64,000 nucleotides of DNA from Eopsaltria australis (Eukaryota; Chordata; Aves; Passeriformes; Petroicidae). The notes beneath the pieces were generated by a model. The model made no database searches and was not told the origin of the DNA. It saw nothing but the letters and a program-made list of their open reading frames with translations. Shown here piece by piece: positions 52,945-64,000 of the stretch. Numbering within the stretch: the stretch's first letter is position 1; each line of letters opens with the position of its first letter. Made by a program: the position numbers and the translations under genes. The stretch spans positions 1 to 64,000 of the forward strand of contig JAVTVJ010000344.1 of assembly GCA_034509425.1 (NCBI GenBank), written 5' to 3'.

Positions 52945-53417
52945 ATGGAATCAGTTAGGTTGGAAAAGCTATCTGAGATCATTGAGTCTAACCTGTGACG
53001 GAACATGACTTTGTCCACTAGACCATGGCACTGATTGCCATGTCCAGTCTTTCTTTAAACACCTCCAAGGACTGTAATTCCACCACCTCCCTGGGCAGCA
53101 TGTTCCAATATTCAATCACCCTTTCTCTGAAGCAATTTTTCCTGATGTCCAACCTGAGCCTTCCCTATCACAGCTTGAGGCTATTTCCTTTTGTACTGGC
53201 ACCTGTTACCTGTGAGGAGAGGCCGAGCGCCATCTTGCCACACCTTCCTTTCAGGCAGTTTTAAAGAGCAGAAAGGTCCCCCTGAGCCTTCCCCAGGGTA
53301 AACACCCGCAGCTCCCTCAGCCGCTCCTAACAGGACTTGTGCTGCAGACCCTTCCCCACTCCGCTGCGTTACTCTGGACACGCCGCAGCGCCTCAGTGTC
53401 CGTGCTGCGCGGAGGGG
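52945..53417 (-). mobile_element. CR1 LINE, antisense, reaching the KIF27 promoter
   Basis: Starts with the CR1 tail complement (aatcatggaatcagttaggt and cattgagtctaacctgtgac) and continues to caggacttgtgctgcagacc and a GC-rich version of the next CR1 segment (ctctggacacgccgcagcgc). The right edge merges with the CpG island. Confidence 0.85.
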
Positions 53418-53700
53418 CCGGGAGCCCGCCAGCCGCGCCCCGTCCCGCCGCGGGGGGCGCTGTGCGCGCGGGCCATGGCGGCCGTTGCCTAGCGAGGGGC
53501 GGCAAACGGCGCGCGCCGCTCGCCGTTGCCCCCGCCCGCCGCCGCCGCCGCCTGCCCCGGCCCTCACCCGGCCCCGGCCCTCACCGGGCCCCGGCCCCGG
53601 CCCTGGCACGGCGGCAGCAGGGCACCGCGGCCTCCGCCGCCCTAGCGGCTCCCGACGCTCACGCGTGATGCGATCCCCGCTACTCCGCAGGTTTGGAGAC
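53330..53700 (+). promoter_or_regulatory. KIF27: KIF27 CpG-island promoter
   Basis: Very GC-rich block about 1.6 kb upstream of the KIF27 start codon. A possible donor CCGCAG|GTTTGG lies at 53690. A candidate RFX X-box (GTTGCC T AGCGAG, 53484-53496) matches 11 of 12 fixed positions of RYYRYY-N-RRNRAC. KIF27 is a ciliary gene and RFX control would be expected. The ORFs across this block are GC artefacts. Confidence 0.6.
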
Positions 53701-55200
53701 ACGAAAATGTGCTGGGCCGCCCTCACGATATCCGTGCAAGCGAAAAGGTTGCCAGTATGTTTGCGTCTGCCTAACGGCAACGGCGGGCATCGACACCGAA
53801 GGATCTCTCTAGCCTTGGCATATTGGGAATATTTCATATTCCCGCGGTTTTTTTATAAAATAGATTCTTAGGAAATAGGGCTTCCCTCCCACACCAGGGA
53901 CATGGTTTGTTAATTTAATTTTTTTTTGTTTATTAATATACTTTAAAAAGAGAGTAGGAAATGTTGGCACTTGAGAGCAGCATTTGCTGGGGGCTAAAAG
54001 AATAATGCACCCGGGTAACCAAACTCAGTTATCAATCAAAATGTGTTTTTAATCTGTAGTTAATATGTTTATGTATATGTTTCAGATTGCTATGTCCCTT
54101 ATGATACAAGTCTTGACTCATTCTCATGCTTTGCTGACTTGTTCTTATGCTCAGTCAATAAAATGGGGCTTTTCTTTTTTCAAACTTCAGATGGTTTTGT
54201 TTCACAGCTGTGGATAGCCAGGTCGTCAGACTAAAAGGAATAAAACGGAATGCAAAAGCTCTTTCTTTGCTGCTGCGAGACAACAGTGTTTTAAGCGATT
54301 AATTTTCTACAAACTTGAATTTTGGGGGCTTAGCTGATTTTTGCCAGTTCAGTAACACAGCTTTCTTGAAGACAATGTGTATGAGAGCAGGAAGTTCAAC
54401 AAACTTCAGCTTGCATGACGAAGATTCTTAGGATTAGTAGCCACAACAGAAAAGATGTGTGGGATCCCATGCAGATTTTTGAATTCTAGTGAGAAACAGC
54501 TATAAAGAAAGGCAATTCCTTAATATTTACAGGTGTGCTACTGTGCAATGTTTATGCTATGATAATGAATATGCACCAAGCAGTATGAGGAACCTTGTAT
54601 GCTAAAATTATAGTTACTAAAAAATAATCACATGTGTGCTTAAAGTTTCAGATCAAAATCAGAGGAATGCTTTAGGTGTAGTAAACAGATACATTTAAAA
54701 CCACGCTTCTTTGTGCTTGCTGAGTTAGAAGTGTTTGGTGCTTCATAAGTGGAAGAAGATATTGAAACATGTATGTACATACAACTTTTGGAGAAAAAGG
54801 TTTTGTTTAACTGATTTGTGTTGCCTATGCAATACGAATGCAGGAACAGAAAAATGAGAGGATCCATTGTAAGCCTTTGCTTTATCAGCAGTGTTTATTA
54901 ACAAGCTCTTACGATATTGTTGCTTTGTATGACTGTGTTATATTCAAATAGGAAATCAGGCAACTTTCAAACTTAAGTCTGCTAGCTTGGAAATTAATAG
55001 ATGCAAAATTAACTTATTAATTATATAGTTTATATAGTTATATATCTATATAATTATATAGATTATATAGTTATTAACAGAGCTGCATTTTTATCAGGTA
55101 CTTTTCAAGATTGTAATGGTGCTTACATGTTCCTTAGGAAATCTCAACTTTCCACTTTAGGAGATTCATTCTTTGATATTACATAACATGGAAAACTTTT
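53701..55200. other. KIF27 5' UTR intron
   Basis: AT-rich DNA between the promoter and the first coding exon. Contains an AT-rich simple repeat at 55015-55078 but no recognised exon. Confidence 0.5.
55015..55078. repeat. TATA/ATAG simple repeat
   Basis: Repeated tatatag, tatatat and attatatag words with partial inverted symmetry; low-complexity microsatellite. Confidence 0.8.
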
Positions 55201-55305
55201 TTTCTTAGTTGCAGACACCTGTGAAAGAGGTATACAGAGCAGTGGTAAAAGATTTCTTCTTGACAATGTAAATACTGAGTGGGAAGCGCAAGGGTGGAGT
55301 CTGGC

Positions 55306-55603
55306 ATGGAGGAGATCCCAGTTAAAGTTGCAGTCCGAGTCAGACCTCTGCTTTCCAAGGAAATACTTCATAACCACCAAGTTTGTGTCAGATTAGTCCC
55401 AAATGCTAAACAAGTTATCATTGGAAAGGACCATGTCTTCACTTTTGATTTTGTATTTGGCAAAAACTCAACCCAAGAAGAAGTTTATGCGGTTTGCATT
55501 AAGCCTCTTGTAGCGTCTCTGACTGAAGGCTACAATGCTACAGTGTTTGTGCATGGACAGGCTGGTTCTGGGAAGACTTACACCATCGGCGGTCACCACA
55601 TCG
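55306..55603 (+). CDS. KIF27: KIF27 coding exon 1
   Basis: 298 nt; encodes residues 1-99 including the P-loop. Donor GTAGGT. An in-frame GTG upstream at 55279 is not a likely start. Confidence 0.94.
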
Positions 55604-58600
55604 GTAGGTTAATAGAAAGGTTTTTGGGTTTGGGGTTTTTTTTTTAATTGGTAAAGGGTTTATATGTGCAACTTAAATATTTATTACATAGCAGATGATG
55701 CTGCAGAGTTTTAAGGATCAAGGACAAAGTCTGTAGTAAAAAAACAAAACTTCCAAAATTTATGTGATAATTAAAGTTATAAAAACTTCTTCATAAATTA
55801 GACTATACCAAAAAGATCTAAGAAAACACCAGTTTATTAAGCATTCTTTCGCATTCCACATTTTAACATGCAACTTATATTAGAAGGTTTTTTCTGAAAT
55901 GTAGTGGTTTTGAAGATTTTTGCTACATCTATCTTGCCTTGAAAATGTCTGCATTAGGCACTTAATTGTTTGCTTGCTCATTCTCTATTGGGTTTGTTTG
56001 TTTGTTTGGGGTTTTTTGAGAGAAATTTCTGTGACATCAAAAAAATTTATGATTTAATTCTTCCAAATGGATATAAATAGAGTATTATAAATATCTTGGT
56101 AGAGTGTTCCTTTTATTTAGAATCATAGGATCACAGAATCATTTAGGTTGGAAAATACTGCTAAGATCATAAAGTCTAACATTTCCAGGTCCACAACTAA
56201 GCCCATTTCATTGATTGATCACGAGTGAAGAAATTTTTCCTAATATCCAATGTAAACCTCTCCAGGTGCAACCTGAGGTCATTTCCTCTTGTCCTGTCAC
56301 TTTTTATCTGGAAGAGGAGACTGACCCCCTCCTGTCAGATGGTAGTAGAGAGTAATATGGTCTATCCTGAGGTCTGCTTTTCTCCAGGCTAAACACCCCC
56401 AGCTCCCTCAGCTGCTCCTCACAGGATTTGTGCTCCAGACCCTTCCCCACTTCTGTTGCTCTTCTCTGGACATGCTCCAGCCCTTCAATGTCCTTCTTAC
56501 AGTGAGGGGCCCAGAACTGAACACAGCACTCGAGGCGTGGCCTCACCAGTGCCCAGTATAGGGGGACAATCACTGCCCTGTTCCTGCTGGCCACACTATT
56601 GCCGATACAGGCCAGGATGCCATTGGCCTTCTTGGCCACCTGGGCACACCCTAGCTCATGTTCAGCTACTGTCAACTAGCACTCACAGGTGCTTTCTGGC
56701 TGAGCATCTTTCCAGCCACTCTGCCCCCACCCAATCTGTAGTGCTTATGGGGACTGTTGTGACTGAAGGGCAGGACCCTGCACTTAGATTTGTTGAACCT
56801 CATACCATAGGCCTCTTCTGCTTATTGTTGTAGCTTCACTTCTGCTCCCTTCACTAGCAGTTATTTAATGTTCCTGTAAGTGCCATTGCAATCTAAATTG
56901 TTTTGGTAGTGGATGTCACAGTCTAAGGCTGTTCATAGCTCTGCAATTACAGCCTTTTAGTTTAATAAATAAGTGGATGTGAACAACCGTTTAGTTTTTT
57001 GGTAAAAAAGATTCTTGATGTTGTCTCATAGACAAAAAGCTTCCATAGTCTTGGATAAAGAACACAGATTATTAGTGGAAACATTGTTCTAAGCTGAATA
57101 TTTAAAAAAAAGTAGAGTGGCACCAGTGTTCCATGTGTATGAAAAAATAGGAAATTACTGTTAACGCTGGTCACAAACCTTGTCTCATTAAGTTACTGAT
57201 GATTTTGCTTTATGTAAGTAGAATTTGTAATTTCTCAAACCCTTGAGATGTCATTGCTAACCATATTGAGTAGGTATAAAGAAGAAATCTGTACTCTGAG
57301 GAGTATAGTTTTAAAGCAGAATCCTTATTTTTCATAACTTTCATAGCTATAAAATTATGTGATTTAGAATTTAAATTTGAATCCTAGTACTGGATATAAA
57401 CAAAATTTCTGACACACACACACAAAAAAACAAAAATGCTTGTGAACAATGAGCTGTTCAGATTCCTTAGTATGTTGCATACTAAATACCATAGACGTCT
57501 CCCAAATTTCAGTCTTTGTAATTTATGTGACAGAATGCCTGCAAGTCTCTGTGACATTTGTGCTTATATTTTAGCATCAGTTGCAGTGGATGAGAGGGGC
57601 ATAATCCCACGGGCTGTTCAGGAATTATTTCATCATGTATCTGAACATCGTCATATTAACTTCTGTGTGAAGGTATCCTATATAGAGGTTTACAAGGAAG
57701 AACTTCGAGATTTGTTGGATTTGGAGACATCTGTAAAAGAGCTACATATCCGAGAAGATGAGAAGGGAAATACAGGTAGGATTCCAGCTCTTAAATTTGG
57801 TGGTTTGGGTTTCAGTTTGTATCCGAATTATTCTTGTTTTCTTTTGAAAGCGCTTATTTACTACTAGTGAATAAAAGGATAACAAAAAGTTAATGTTTCA
57901 GAATATAAGCTCAGTTTAGCTGTTTGGAAGCAGTTTGGGGTTTAGGTGCCTGTGAGCAATATAGATGTCCTGTTATATGGATGGAAATGGCAAGAAGTGG
58001 TAAAGTAAATATACAATTATTGTTTCTGGAAATTCTGCCTAGAAACAAAATAGTGTGTGATTATTCATTTGAATAAATATTTTAAGATTAAACCATTGCT
58101 TCTTCCTTCAGAATTACAATTGTTAAGTCAATTGTACTGTAAATATCTGCTCCCCTTTTACAATGAAATGAGTGGAAGAGACCACTTCATTAAGAGGATG
58201 GGGAGTAGATATTTTTAGAGGCTTTGAGATTAACACTTGCCCTATAGGGATCCTGTTCACCTCATGAAAATGCTAGAAGAAGCCACATCAAAGATATTTT
58301 ATTCTGAAAGTATCTAATCTGTTTTAGGTTTGTCTGGGTTTTTTTCTTTATATTCTAATTGTGGTGTTTACTCTAGTTGTATTGTTATATTGAGCTGTCA
58401 TGGGTATTTTGTCTACAGCTGGGAGAAGGCACTAGTTCAGCACAAATCTTGCAGACAATATCATTGCTTTAAAGGGATTCCACAGTATATTTTAAATTAT
58501 TTCTTCAGTACAGTTAGAATCAGCTTCAGTAAGTTGTGCTAGGACACTTTCTGTCTTTCATTAAAAGAAACATGGGATAAAAAATATGATCAGTAAGAGT

Positions 58601-60064
58601 ACTTGGTAGAAGTACACTTAGACTTTATTAGATTACTAACAGATACCTGTCCCAAAGGCCCAACTATATGCACTATTCAGAATAGAAATTCTGCTCTTTG
58701 TACAGACTGGGAATAATTTTCACTAAAAACTTTCTAGTTTTTTGTCTTTTTTTAACTGGCAAAACATCCTTTGAGCTGACTTTGCTCATGCTTTTTCTAG
58801 CTAGCACTAGGCTGTAAATTGGGTAAGGTAATGTGCAGTGTGCAATGTGTAAATGAGTTGTATCTTATGTCTAAGATATTGTTTCAAATGCTATGGCACA
58901 ATACACCCGTACATTAAATATCTGCAGGTTTCAGATATGTTGTACCTCATGCTTTTCACATATTGTATCTTCTATTTCTATTTCTATAGCTATATGCTAT
59001 GACCTCATAATAATGCAGGCTTGTATGTTTCTCTAATATGTGTTTATAGTTATTGCTGTAAACTTTTGCTGATGAGTTTAGAATTAATTAAATTATTCTT
59101 ACTTTCACCTGTTTTGGGGTTTGAAGTGATTGTCGGTGCTAAGGAATTCCAAGTAGAATGTGCAGATGAAGTGATACGCCTGCTGGAAAGTGGCAATGCA
59201 GCTCGTCACACAGGCACAACACAGATGAATGAGCACTCTAGTCGATCTCACGCCATTTTTACCATCAGTATTTGTCAGAAGCAGTCGGCAGAGTATCAGA
59301 AAAACACCGATGCTGCACAGGATTTGATTGCTTCAAAGTTTCATTTTGTGGATTTGGCAGGATCAGAAAGGGTAGCAAAGACTGGAAATACTGGTGAGCG
59401 CTTCAAAGAATCAATTCAGATCAATAGTGGTCTTTTGGCCTTGGGAAATGTCATCAGTGCCCTTGGTGACCCAAAAAGGAAAAGTGTACATATTCCATAC
59501 AGGGATGCTAAAATCACTCGTATTCTAAAAGACTCTCTTGGAGGAAATGCCAAGACTGTTATGATAACATGTATAAGTCCATCCTCACTGGACTTTGATG
59601 AATCTTTAAATTCCCTCAAATATGCCGACAGAGCCAAAAAGATTAGAAATAAACCAGTAGTAAATTACAACCCAGAAAAAGACCGAATTGATGAAATGGA
59701 ACTTGAAATCAGATTGCTTCGGGAAGCTTTGCAGAACCAGCAGGTCAGTAATCAGCATTTACACGACTTAAATGAACAAAAAGCCCGTATCAGTTCACTT
59801 GAGGAGCAGCTCACCCGCCTTCAGGTTCAGTATTTCAGTTACAGAAACTGTGTAGATGAAGCCTTCCACTTTCTGGTTGATTTGAATGATGATGTTAGCT
59901 TAAGAAGAAGTCAGCAGGACAGGTTGCAGAGCTGGATCACTATGGTACAGAAAGTAAGAAAGGAAGCTCTCACCATCCAGGAGACTGACACAGAGACTGA
60001 GACCAGCCCAGTACCACATCCCATCACAATTCTTCAGCTGAAGAGGGAACTAAAGAAATACCAG
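55306..60064 (+). CDS. KIF27: Kinesin family member 27, N-terminal part (479 residues in window)
   Basis: Three coding exons (55306-55603, 57575-57775, 59127-60064) join in frame; the rest of the gene (human protein about 1,400 residues) lies beyond the right edge. KIF27 is a kinesin-4-family relative of KIF7 associated with motile cilia and the Fused kinase. The motor starts [15 protein letters not shown]. The P-loop GQAGSGKT is at residues 84-91, switch I NEHSSRSH at 201-208 and switch II DLAGSE at 242-247. The motor ends near [17 protein letters not shown], followed by the neck and coiled-coil start ([17 protein letters not shown]). The last exon in view encodes [11 protein letters not shown] at a GTATTT donor. 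Start chosen from family agreement. The gene is plus strand, downstream of QNG1. Confidence 0.96.
56117..56885 (-). mobile_element. CR1 LINE, antisense, in KIF27 intron
   Basis: Starts aggatcacagaatcatttag (CR1 tail complement). The minus strand still reads [20 protein letters not shown] and [18 protein letters not shown]1 reverse-transcriptase remnants. Confidence 0.92.
56886..57574. other. KIF27 intron sequence
   Basis: AT-rich; a short CA repeat lies at about 57412-57423. No other feature. Confidence 0.5.
57575..57775 (+). CDS. KIF27: KIF27 coding exon 2
   Basis: 201 nt between ATATTTTAG and GTAGGA; encodes [20 protein letters not shown] and the [19 protein letters not shown] segment. 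Confidence 0.95.
57776..59126. other. KIF27 intron sequence
   Basis: 1.35 kb AT-rich intron without recognised features. Confidence 0.55.
59127..60064 (+). CDS. KIF27: KIF27 coding exon 3, large
   Basis: 938 nt from TTTGAAG acceptor to GTATTT donor; encodes residues 167-479 with switch I, switch II, the end of the motor and the neck coiled coil. Confidence 0.95.
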
Positions 60065-60370
60065 GTATTTAATCATAAGCTGTTTATTTAAATGACTAAG
60101 TGAAAAAGCAATCTATTGAAATCTGAACTCCATTTTGAAAGATGAATAAAGTTGTCACCTGTACTTAATTTGACAAATTTTATTTACAATTTTGTATAAT
60201 TTCATTTGGCTAATCTCTGGGACATAAGTTTATTTTAATGGATGTTTGAATGCACGATTAGTGACAGCAGAGATAAGTGAAGTACTGTTATATTTTCTCT
60301 AGTCAGTTTCAAGATAGCTCTTGAGGCTGAGCTGTTTTGTCTGTTAGATTTTTGGTTGTAGCTATGCTAG

Positions 60371-60920
60371 TATGCTAGGTCTGGCTGGGGTGGAGTTAGT
60401 TTTCTGTATAGTGTAGATTTGTGACCAATAAAATGTCGATAACACAGTAATGTTTTTGCTCCTGCTGAATGGTGTTTTGTACAGCGACAGGCTTTCTCTT
60501 TTCCTGCCTGTGCCTCCCAGTAAATAGATTGGAGGGTGCATGAATAGTTGGGGACACAAGCGTACAACAAAGCAGATGATCTGAACTAGTCAGAGGGAGA
60601 TTTCATACCATATTATGTGATGCTCAGCAATAAAAAGGGAGAGGAGGAAGTTTAGGGAGATTAGCTGTATTTTGTCCAGAACTGGTTGAGCATTAGTCAG
60701 CCTTGGGAGGTGGTGGGTGATAGCTTTTACATCATCTGTTTTCTTTTCTTTTCTTTCTGTCTTCCACTTCATCATAATTTACTGATTAGTTTCCATCTAG
60801 ACCCACAAATTTTCTTGCTTTCATTTTCCCTTTGCTCTTTGTCTGTCCTCCTAGGAGGTGGGGATAGAGGGTAGTGAAAGACAGCTCTGTGTGCTCAGCT
60901 ACCTACTGGGGTAACCCACA
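60371..60920 (+). mobile_element. Degraded ERVL-type solo LTR in KIF27 intron
   Basis: The left end (ctaggtctggctggggtgga) and right end (tactggggtaacccaca) are decayed versions of the LTR family at 35267-35857. Internal words such as gataacacagtaatgttttt, ccatattatgtgatgctcag and attttcttgctttcat match the same family. No clear target duplication. Confidence 0.75.
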
Positions 60921-62750
60921 AGTCTAGTTTGGAGCCCAACCTGTGGCTAAATGATTTGAAGATAATAACAGATTTGATTAGAGTCTGCTAGATTAAACTT
61001 GTAGCTGTTAAAACCTGTTAAGATGTTGAATGACTGTTGCAGGTCATGAAGCTGCATATTTGTTTTGGCTGCTGATTTGTATGTGCCCTTAAATATTTAG
61101 ATGCTTGATTCCTTTCTGACTGTACAACAGTCTCCAAGAATCGTTAGTGACAATTTTCAGATTTTTCTGTTTTGTTTGCTTTTTATCACTTTGTTTTCCT
61201 TTGCTAGGGAGAGCTATGGCCATCAGCCTAATCTGATACTCAGGTCTTACACTATGAATGTCCCAGTACTCCAAGAACCACTTCATAGATAAAACCAGCA
61301 ACTATACTGTTCCCCTCTTCTTCTCTGAGAGACATTTTGTGGAGACAGGGGGAAAAGTGGCACCTATCCCTTCCTCTCCTCCAGGAGAGTTTTTTATAGC
61401 CTTGATGTAGTGGCTTCTGAGTTCCTTCAGTATCCTTATGTAATCAGACTGTTCATACTGATCTGTTGTGATCCCGACTTTGATTATTGTTCATAAGGTT
61501 AAACAGCAATTTGGGGGTGCCACACAGGAACATGCTCAAAGGTGATTGATCCCTGGGGTGTCAGTATGTATGGGAGGAGTTGGGCAGGAGCATAGAGCCA
61601 CTGCTGCCTCTGACAGCTCGTGATTTCATGTCTGAACAGAACCCATCATCTCATTAACCCATCAAACTAATACATCATTTGAAGGAGCAAAGGTGAAACA
61701 CAGTGACTTCTGTAGCTGTGTTGGGTCTGCCCCATGCCTATAGAGTCGGAGTCCACTGCCCTTAGAAATAAAAGAGGTTCTGATCTAAAAGCCAACAAAC
61801 AGGCTTGTGGTGGTCTGAGAGGGTCTCTTGGTCTGAGGCCACACTGACATTAAGCCAGAGACTGAACCCTCAGCTATAATAGCTGGTCTTTTACTAGAGA
61901 AGAAACAGTGGAACCAGGGATCAAGTTAGTAAGAAAAGAAGCAGCTCCTGCTCAGAGGAGGATAGAGGAAGAATCAGAACAGGCAGCCTGTTCCACAGCA
62001 GGATAGGAAAGAGACAGAAATTGTAAAAGGTGGAAGCTGCCCTGTCCCTATCCATGACATAGCTGCAAGATAATATGTAAAGATTTTGCCTGACAAATTG
62101 CTACCTGGCTGCTCCAGAGCTGGAATAGTAGGGCTAACAGTCTGGAACTAAAAGGTAGGAAAACACATCAGCTAGGATTCTTTGCTAGGGATTGTGAGAT
62201 TGATAGAGGAATTGGAAGAGGGTCAGCCACCTCCAAGCTCCAGAGGTGACTCCTATTGATCATGAAGACAAAGTACTGTCTTAAGGAAGATACTGTCACC
62301 CAGTGAGGCATGTGGACTGCCACAGAGGAACATATTTAATGTTTGAGGAAATTAGAGGTGGTAGGAGATGGTCTTCAGTGACATGGACAATAATCAGGCC
62401 TCAAAAGATCCAAACAATATACAGTGCACTTGATCTGAGTGGCAGAAGTCTGTACAGAACACATAGACATCATATGACAGCGGCCTTGTAAGGCTGAATT
62501 ACGCTGACTCTCTGGCATTAACTTTGTACAGACCAGTGGACTTATGGCCCTGTGGGTTTGAGCCTCATGCTTCTACCATGTGTCACAATTTGCTCTAATC
62601 ACAAAGGAGCAAAGAGAGCTCTCTGTGAATAAAACGGAAAGAAGTCTGAGGTTTGATTATTTCCTGACATGAGATTAAAACGAAATGATGTTTTATGTTG
62701 ATACCAAAAAACCGATATATTTTATTTATCAGTAAAAGAGGCAAAGAGAA
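60921..62750. other. KIF27 intron sequence, no exon recognised
   Basis: Moderately GC DNA without convincing ORFs. Parts of 61600-62500 look repeat-derived, but I cannot assign a family. Confidence 0.45.
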
Positions 62751-62826
62751 AGAGGGAGAGAGAGAAAGAAAGAAAGAAAAAAAGAAAAAGAAAAAAAAGA
62801 AAAAAAGAAAAAAAGAAAAAAAGGAG
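62741..62826. repeat. Purine-only GA/GAAA simple repeat
   Basis: An almost pure purine run of about 85 bases (aggcaaagagaaagagggag, then gaaagaaagaaa and repeats of aaaaagaaaa), followed by ggaggggatggggggg. Confidence 0.9.
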
Positions 62827-63229
62827 GGGATGGGGGGGACAGGAAGAGTTACAAAGACAGATTAGGTAGAAACATACCACCCTGCCATGGATCTTAATGA
62901 TGTCTTGTTGATCCTCTCCATCTGGTCCTCTTGGTGGTGAGGGTCCCCTGCTAAAAGCATAGAATCCAATGGATTAATATACATTTGGGCCAGTTGGGAA
63001 TGCCTGAGGGGGTGTCACGTTTGACACTGTCTCTTGCAAGACTTTAGGACAGTCGCATAATTTTGCATCATGTGCAGTCCTATAGTGCAGGGTCTGGGGA
63101 ACCCTTCAGGGGGGCCTTTGATGGAATGCCCTCAGCTACTCCTCATGTGAATGTCCCATAGATGTGACTTTCCTGGGGTGGGGGGGTCTCACAGCTGAGC
63201 CAGTCTGCACAGTGGAGGATGGGCATTCA

Positions 63230-63530
63230 CTGCCTCTGTGTAGCGAGGGATAACGGTCTGCACACCATGACCAATGTGATCAGCATGAGCCAGTTTATTA
63301 TAAAAGTACAGTGATTATATAGGTTCTTTGTTTCATCACGAGCCTCATATTCTAATACAATTGGTTAGTAGCTAATATCACACGCATAAAAATTAGAGGT
63401 GATTGGTTCACCCTTGCTGTTCACGAGGCAGCTAATAGTAAAAGCTAAATAATAATAATTGTCCAGTGTTAGCTTTGTATAAAGCAGCTTGTAGTCAGCA
63501 AGTCCTGTGCTTGTGCATCCATGAGTTGTT
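63230..63530 (-). mobile_element. LTR of second minus-strand endogenous retrovirus
   Basis: On the minus strand, downstream of an env reading frame and a purine-rich run (AATGAAGAAGTTGAAAAGAA), there are promoter-like elements: CCAAT boxes (ACCAATCACC and ACCAATTG), a TATATAA box near 63315-63325 and AATAAA near 63298. This fits a compact U3-R. Exact ends are not resolved. Confidence 0.6.
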
Positions 63531-63552
63531 GCATTCTTTTCAACTTCTTCAT

Positions 63553-64000
63553 TCAGTTTCTTATCTTGAAGGTCATGCTGTCTGTGAGCTCTTTATGCCT
63601 TTGCATAAACTCAAATGCAGGGTTGCTCACATGTCCATTTTCTGTGAGAAAATCCCCTACAACTCCCCCTTCTTGTTTTTGAGCAACCCAGACTGCATTT
63701 ATGGTTTTTTCAACAAGTCTCTGTAGCATATTAATTACACAAGGGATCATAATTAACAATGTTAACAAAATGAGCAGAATTATTCCAAACATCTTCAAAA
63801 GGTCTCTCACTCAACCTCTAATTCCTCCAAGTCACTCAAGGGTATGCCGATCAAGCAAGTACAAAAGGGATTGGTTGCTGATTGTAGACTGAGACAAAAA
63901 TCTGTCACCCTGGAATAATTTGCCCAGGTGACCCACATGTTTTGTCTGGGGTTGATATTGAGAATGGCTGCTGTTGGTGGTAACATTATTAAGGTTAACA
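63553..64000 (-). pseudogene. Endogenous retrovirus env relic, internally deleted and interrupted
   Basis: The minus-strand frame 63553-63810 encodes an Env transmembrane-subunit end: a membrane-spanning run (IILLILLTLLIMIPCVI at about residues 10-26) and a cytoplasmic tail, ending in TGA just before the LTR. Upstream, at 63815-63930, another frame carries a surface-subunit-like stretch ([20 protein letters not shown]). Two in-frame TGA codons directly precede the membrane segment. The two subunit pieces are almost adjacent, so most of env between them appears deleted. The remainder of the ERV is beyond the right edge. Confidence 0.7.

Noticed and set aside
53181..53871. 218-codon minus ORF and 128-codon plus ORF at the KIF27 promoter
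   Set aside because: They span a CR1 and a CpG island, and composition is again an effect of GC content.

Overview
The window is nuclear DNA of a bird, most likely a songbird. The genes have vertebrate intron-exon structure with GT-AG splice sites and CpG-island promoters. The repeats are CR1 LINEs and endogenous-retrovirus LTRs of types common in birds, and no mammalian SINEs were seen. Four protein genes are recognisable: RMI1 (minus strand), then HNRNPK, QNG1 (C9orf64) and KIF27 (all plus strand), with mir-7-1 inside the last intron of HNRNPK. The same genes lie together on human 9q21.32. Human 9q is largely homologous to the avian Z chromosome, so the segment is probably Z-linked (inference).

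Layout. 1-3185: 5' part of an endogenous retrovirus on the minus strand, with LTR, a lysine-type primer binding site and a long uninterrupted Gag-like reading frame that runs off the left edge. The frame has hydrophobic segments at its N-terminus and 18 tandem 9-residue repeats. The ERV sits at the edge of a CR1 LINE (3186-4467). 4468-18900: gene-poor DNA with further CR1 pieces and two solo LTRs, each with a perfect 5-bp target-site duplication. 19537-23980: RMI1, whose coding region is a single exon. 23740-25340: CpG island serving RMI1 and HNRNPK head to head. 26827-43769: HNRNPK, 14 coding exons, about 428 residues, with two alternative last acceptors. 45714-52834: QNG1, four coding exons, 341 residues. 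53330 to the right edge: KIF27, of which the promoter and the first three coding exons (479 residues: motor domain plus the start of the coiled coil) are present. 63230-64000: env fragment and LTR of a second minus-strand ERV inside a KIF27 intron.

Functions. RMI1 is the OB-fold scaffold of the BLM-TOP3A dissolvasome. HNRNPK is a poly(C)-binding KH protein. QNG1 releases queuine from queuosine 5'-phosphate for tRNA modification. KIF27 is a kinesin-4-family motor linked to motile cilia. They are unrelated in function; only the RMI1/HNRNPK pair appears to share a promoter.

The most notable signals are: a 267-nt stretch without any AG dinucleotide before a frame-shifting 44-nt HNRNPK exon; a GC-AG intron carrying mir-7-1; several tandem-acceptor choices in HNRNPK; and the large ERV Gag-like frame with its coding minisatellite.
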